Below the pieces are notes generated by a model. The model was not told the DNA's origin, searched no databases, and was given only the letters and a program-made list of their open reading frames with translations. The translations under genes and the position numbers were made by a program. Below, piece by piece: positions 62,478 through 64,000 of a stretch of DNA of 64,000 nucleotides. The stretch spans positions 70,341,371-70,405,370 of the forward strand of contig OY755246.1 in assembly GCA_963576725.1 (NCBI GenBank). Reading direction: 5' to 3'. Source of the DNA: Azorinus chamasolen. Lineage: Eukaryota; Mollusca; Bivalvia; Cardiida; Solecurtidae. Each line of letters starts with the position of its first letter. Position 1 is the stretch's first letter.

Positions 62478-62695
62478 GTATCACTTTCCTCCATGAATAT
62501 TCATGCAAGAAACAATGACATCCTCCTTATTAAATAACTGTATTTCCATAATAACATATGAACACAGTAAATTGCACAATCAAATCTATAGTGTTGAATA
62601 AGCATACAGAGCAAACCCTGATCAGACCACCCGACAGGAGCATCTGTTCTGAGCCTTCTCTGTTTATAAAGGCGTAGAATTTATGGAATAAAATC
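62478..62695. mobile_element. MITE family A, diverged copy
   Basis: TATCACTTTCCTCCATGAAT, GCAAGAAACAATGACATCC, hairpin CCTGATCAGACCACCCGACA, end TTTATGGAATAAAAT. Confidence 0.78.
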
Positions 62696-62789
62696 ATGCT
62701 ATCAATTATCATGTTATTTTATATTAGCACAGATGTCTAGATAAGATACATACATTCAAACATTCTTAAGAATAGCTTCTTTATTTCTC

Positions 62790-62885
62790 CACCAGCCCCT
62801 ATGCTGTGAGTGGTCACCTTGGTCAGGCGGCTCCTACAAGAATCGTCTGATCTGCGTATATATGAAAAAGCGTTTTGTATGAAGG
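62790..62885. mobile_element. MITE family A fragment
   Basis: TGGTCAGGCGGCTCCTACAA, AATCGTCTGATCTGCG and ATGAAGGGCGGGG. Confidence 0.6.
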
Positions 62886-62989
62886 GCGGGGTATACTATA
62901 TTTTTTATGTAGTGGAATGACGAAACCCTCGATTATCTTCCAACAAAACGTTTGTTAAATAAATGCGATAAGTGAATATATTTGCAAAA

Positions 62990-63095
62990 GTACATGTACA
63001 TTCAAATACAAAACAGGTTCGCTTGACATAGTGATATTTAGTTGTCCCAGACAAATCAGGTCCACTTGACATAGTGGTATTTAGTTGTCCCATGT
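62990..63095. repeat. 44-bp direct duplication
   Basis: CAGGTTCGCTTGACATAGTG and CAGGTCCACTTGACATAGTG, each followed by ATATTTAGTTGTCCCA or GTATTTAGTTGTCCCA. Confidence 0.85.
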
Positions 63096-64000
63096 GTTGT
63101 AACAATTCATTGTCTGTGATTGGCATATTTAATTCGGCATATTTAATTCTTTAAACGCCGTTTCCATATACAATATATTTTTAGATAATATATTTATATC
63201 TGTAAACAGAATATCGTATCCACATTGTCACAGTGAAATCAGCGTGGCATGACAGGCACACGAAGAAAGACAAACAAAGTGACCCTTTGTATAGCAGTAC
63301 ATGTACTTCAATTAAACGAAATCGAAACAATTAAAGTGCTATGGGCTGCAAAACAACACACATTCTCCCCTTAAACGACCTAGCTGAACTTTATAAGAAT
63401 GCTGAGAACCCATAGATATACATTTAAAACTGGTTTGTAATGTTTGAAAAAAGTGAAACTCACGTTCAGTTTAATAATACATGTAGGTCGAGGCAAGTTG
63501 CAGTACTAGCATATAATCATTAATATGCCAGTGTGTACGTCATTTATATTGTCAACCCGAGAAACATAATGTCACACTAGCGAAGCGAAATCCACATCCA
63601 GTCGCATTATAAACGGATGTAGGAGCGAGTAGTCCTGTTTTGTAGTACTCACCCTGTGCGACTGAGCGTTAGCAATGAGACTGTTACTTCTGTTTTAACG
63701 ATATCGGTACGTCGCTGCCGAGGGTCGAACCCGCGACCTCTCTGTCCCAAAGTCGACAAGAAGCAAGTGATAACATACAATTATATCGTGGTCCCTTTTC
63801 AACACTCATATGCAAAACTCGTCGTCTGTTACAATTTTACCAACATGCGGTGTCTGGGTGTCAAAGAGCTTAGGTGCTTGTGAGACGTCGAGTAACCCCT
63901 GCTTGCAAACTATTAAATGCAATTTTTCGTCTGCGATATTTGTCGTTTTCTTCAATTCTTGAAATAACAATTATTTCATTTCTTCGGAAAAATATATGAC
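63096..64000. other. unassigned sequence with a tRNA-like scrap
   Basis: At 63715-63745 the minus strand reads GGTCGCGGGTTCGACCCTCG, a B-box-like T arm, but no matching A box or cloverleaf is evident. A family-D-like phrase (GTGAGACGTCGAGTAACC) lies at 63881-63898. No gene recognised. Confidence 0.35.

Noticed and set aside
63700..63760. tRNA gene
   Set aside because: Only a B-box-like GGTTCGACC segment is present; no A box, acceptor stem or cloverleaf.

Overview
The window looks like non-coding-rich nuclear DNA of an animal, most likely a bivalve mollusc. I infer this from one clearly recognisable metazoan gene with short exons and GT-AG introns, AT-rich sequence, and dispersed repeats of a kind I associate with clam and mussel genomes (AGCTCACCTGAGC-type repeats, many short hairpin MITEs, many minisatellites). 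The species cannot be fixed from the sequence alone.

The only gene I can name is the 3' part of DCAF7 (WDR68/HAN11), on the + strand in four exons (4709-4841, 6887-7038, 11189-11306, 13081-13253). These encode the last 191 residues; the upstream exons lie outside the window. Everything left of 4709 is therefore probably DCAF7 intron. It holds a 145-bp satellite full of AGGTCA nuclear-receptor half-sites (1-1392) and a 2.19-kb Mutator-like (MULE) element (2353-4542). The MULE has 46-bp terminal inverted repeats and a 9-bp target duplication, and it sits inside an older MITE. It carries the C-terminal part of a transposase fused to a Ulp1-like cysteine protease and a PHD finger broken by one stop codon. 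The later DCAF7 introns are packed with MITEs.

From 13.3 kb to the right end I recognise no complete gene. The region is a mosaic of mobile-element remains and tandem arrays. Five related MITE families (called A-E here) end in TTAA, as piggyBac-type MITEs do, and share similar central hairpins. A sixth (F) is a long hairpin with TACAGTAAAACC ends at TA sites. There are also two nested LINE 3' ends (41848-43480), a Tc1/mariner transposase fossil (32307-32543), several fold-back elements and tRNA-like fragments. Three open stretches with plausible splice sites (23239-23403 +, 31178-31562 -, 61622-61830 -) may be exons of unknown genes, at low confidence.

The most interesting pattern is that several minisatellites grow out of MITE sequence. 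A 27-bp array lies inside a family-A hairpin (14582-15059). A 32-bp array is built on the family-A terminus (51485-53250). A 45-bp array starts at the TTAA end of a family-C copy and contains that end in every unit (47399 onward). A 43-bp array abuts a family-A copy, and 30- and 44-bp arrays resemble the family-D core. The 45- and 44-bp arrays alternate four times with conserved junctions, forming a composite higher-order satellite (47399-50545).
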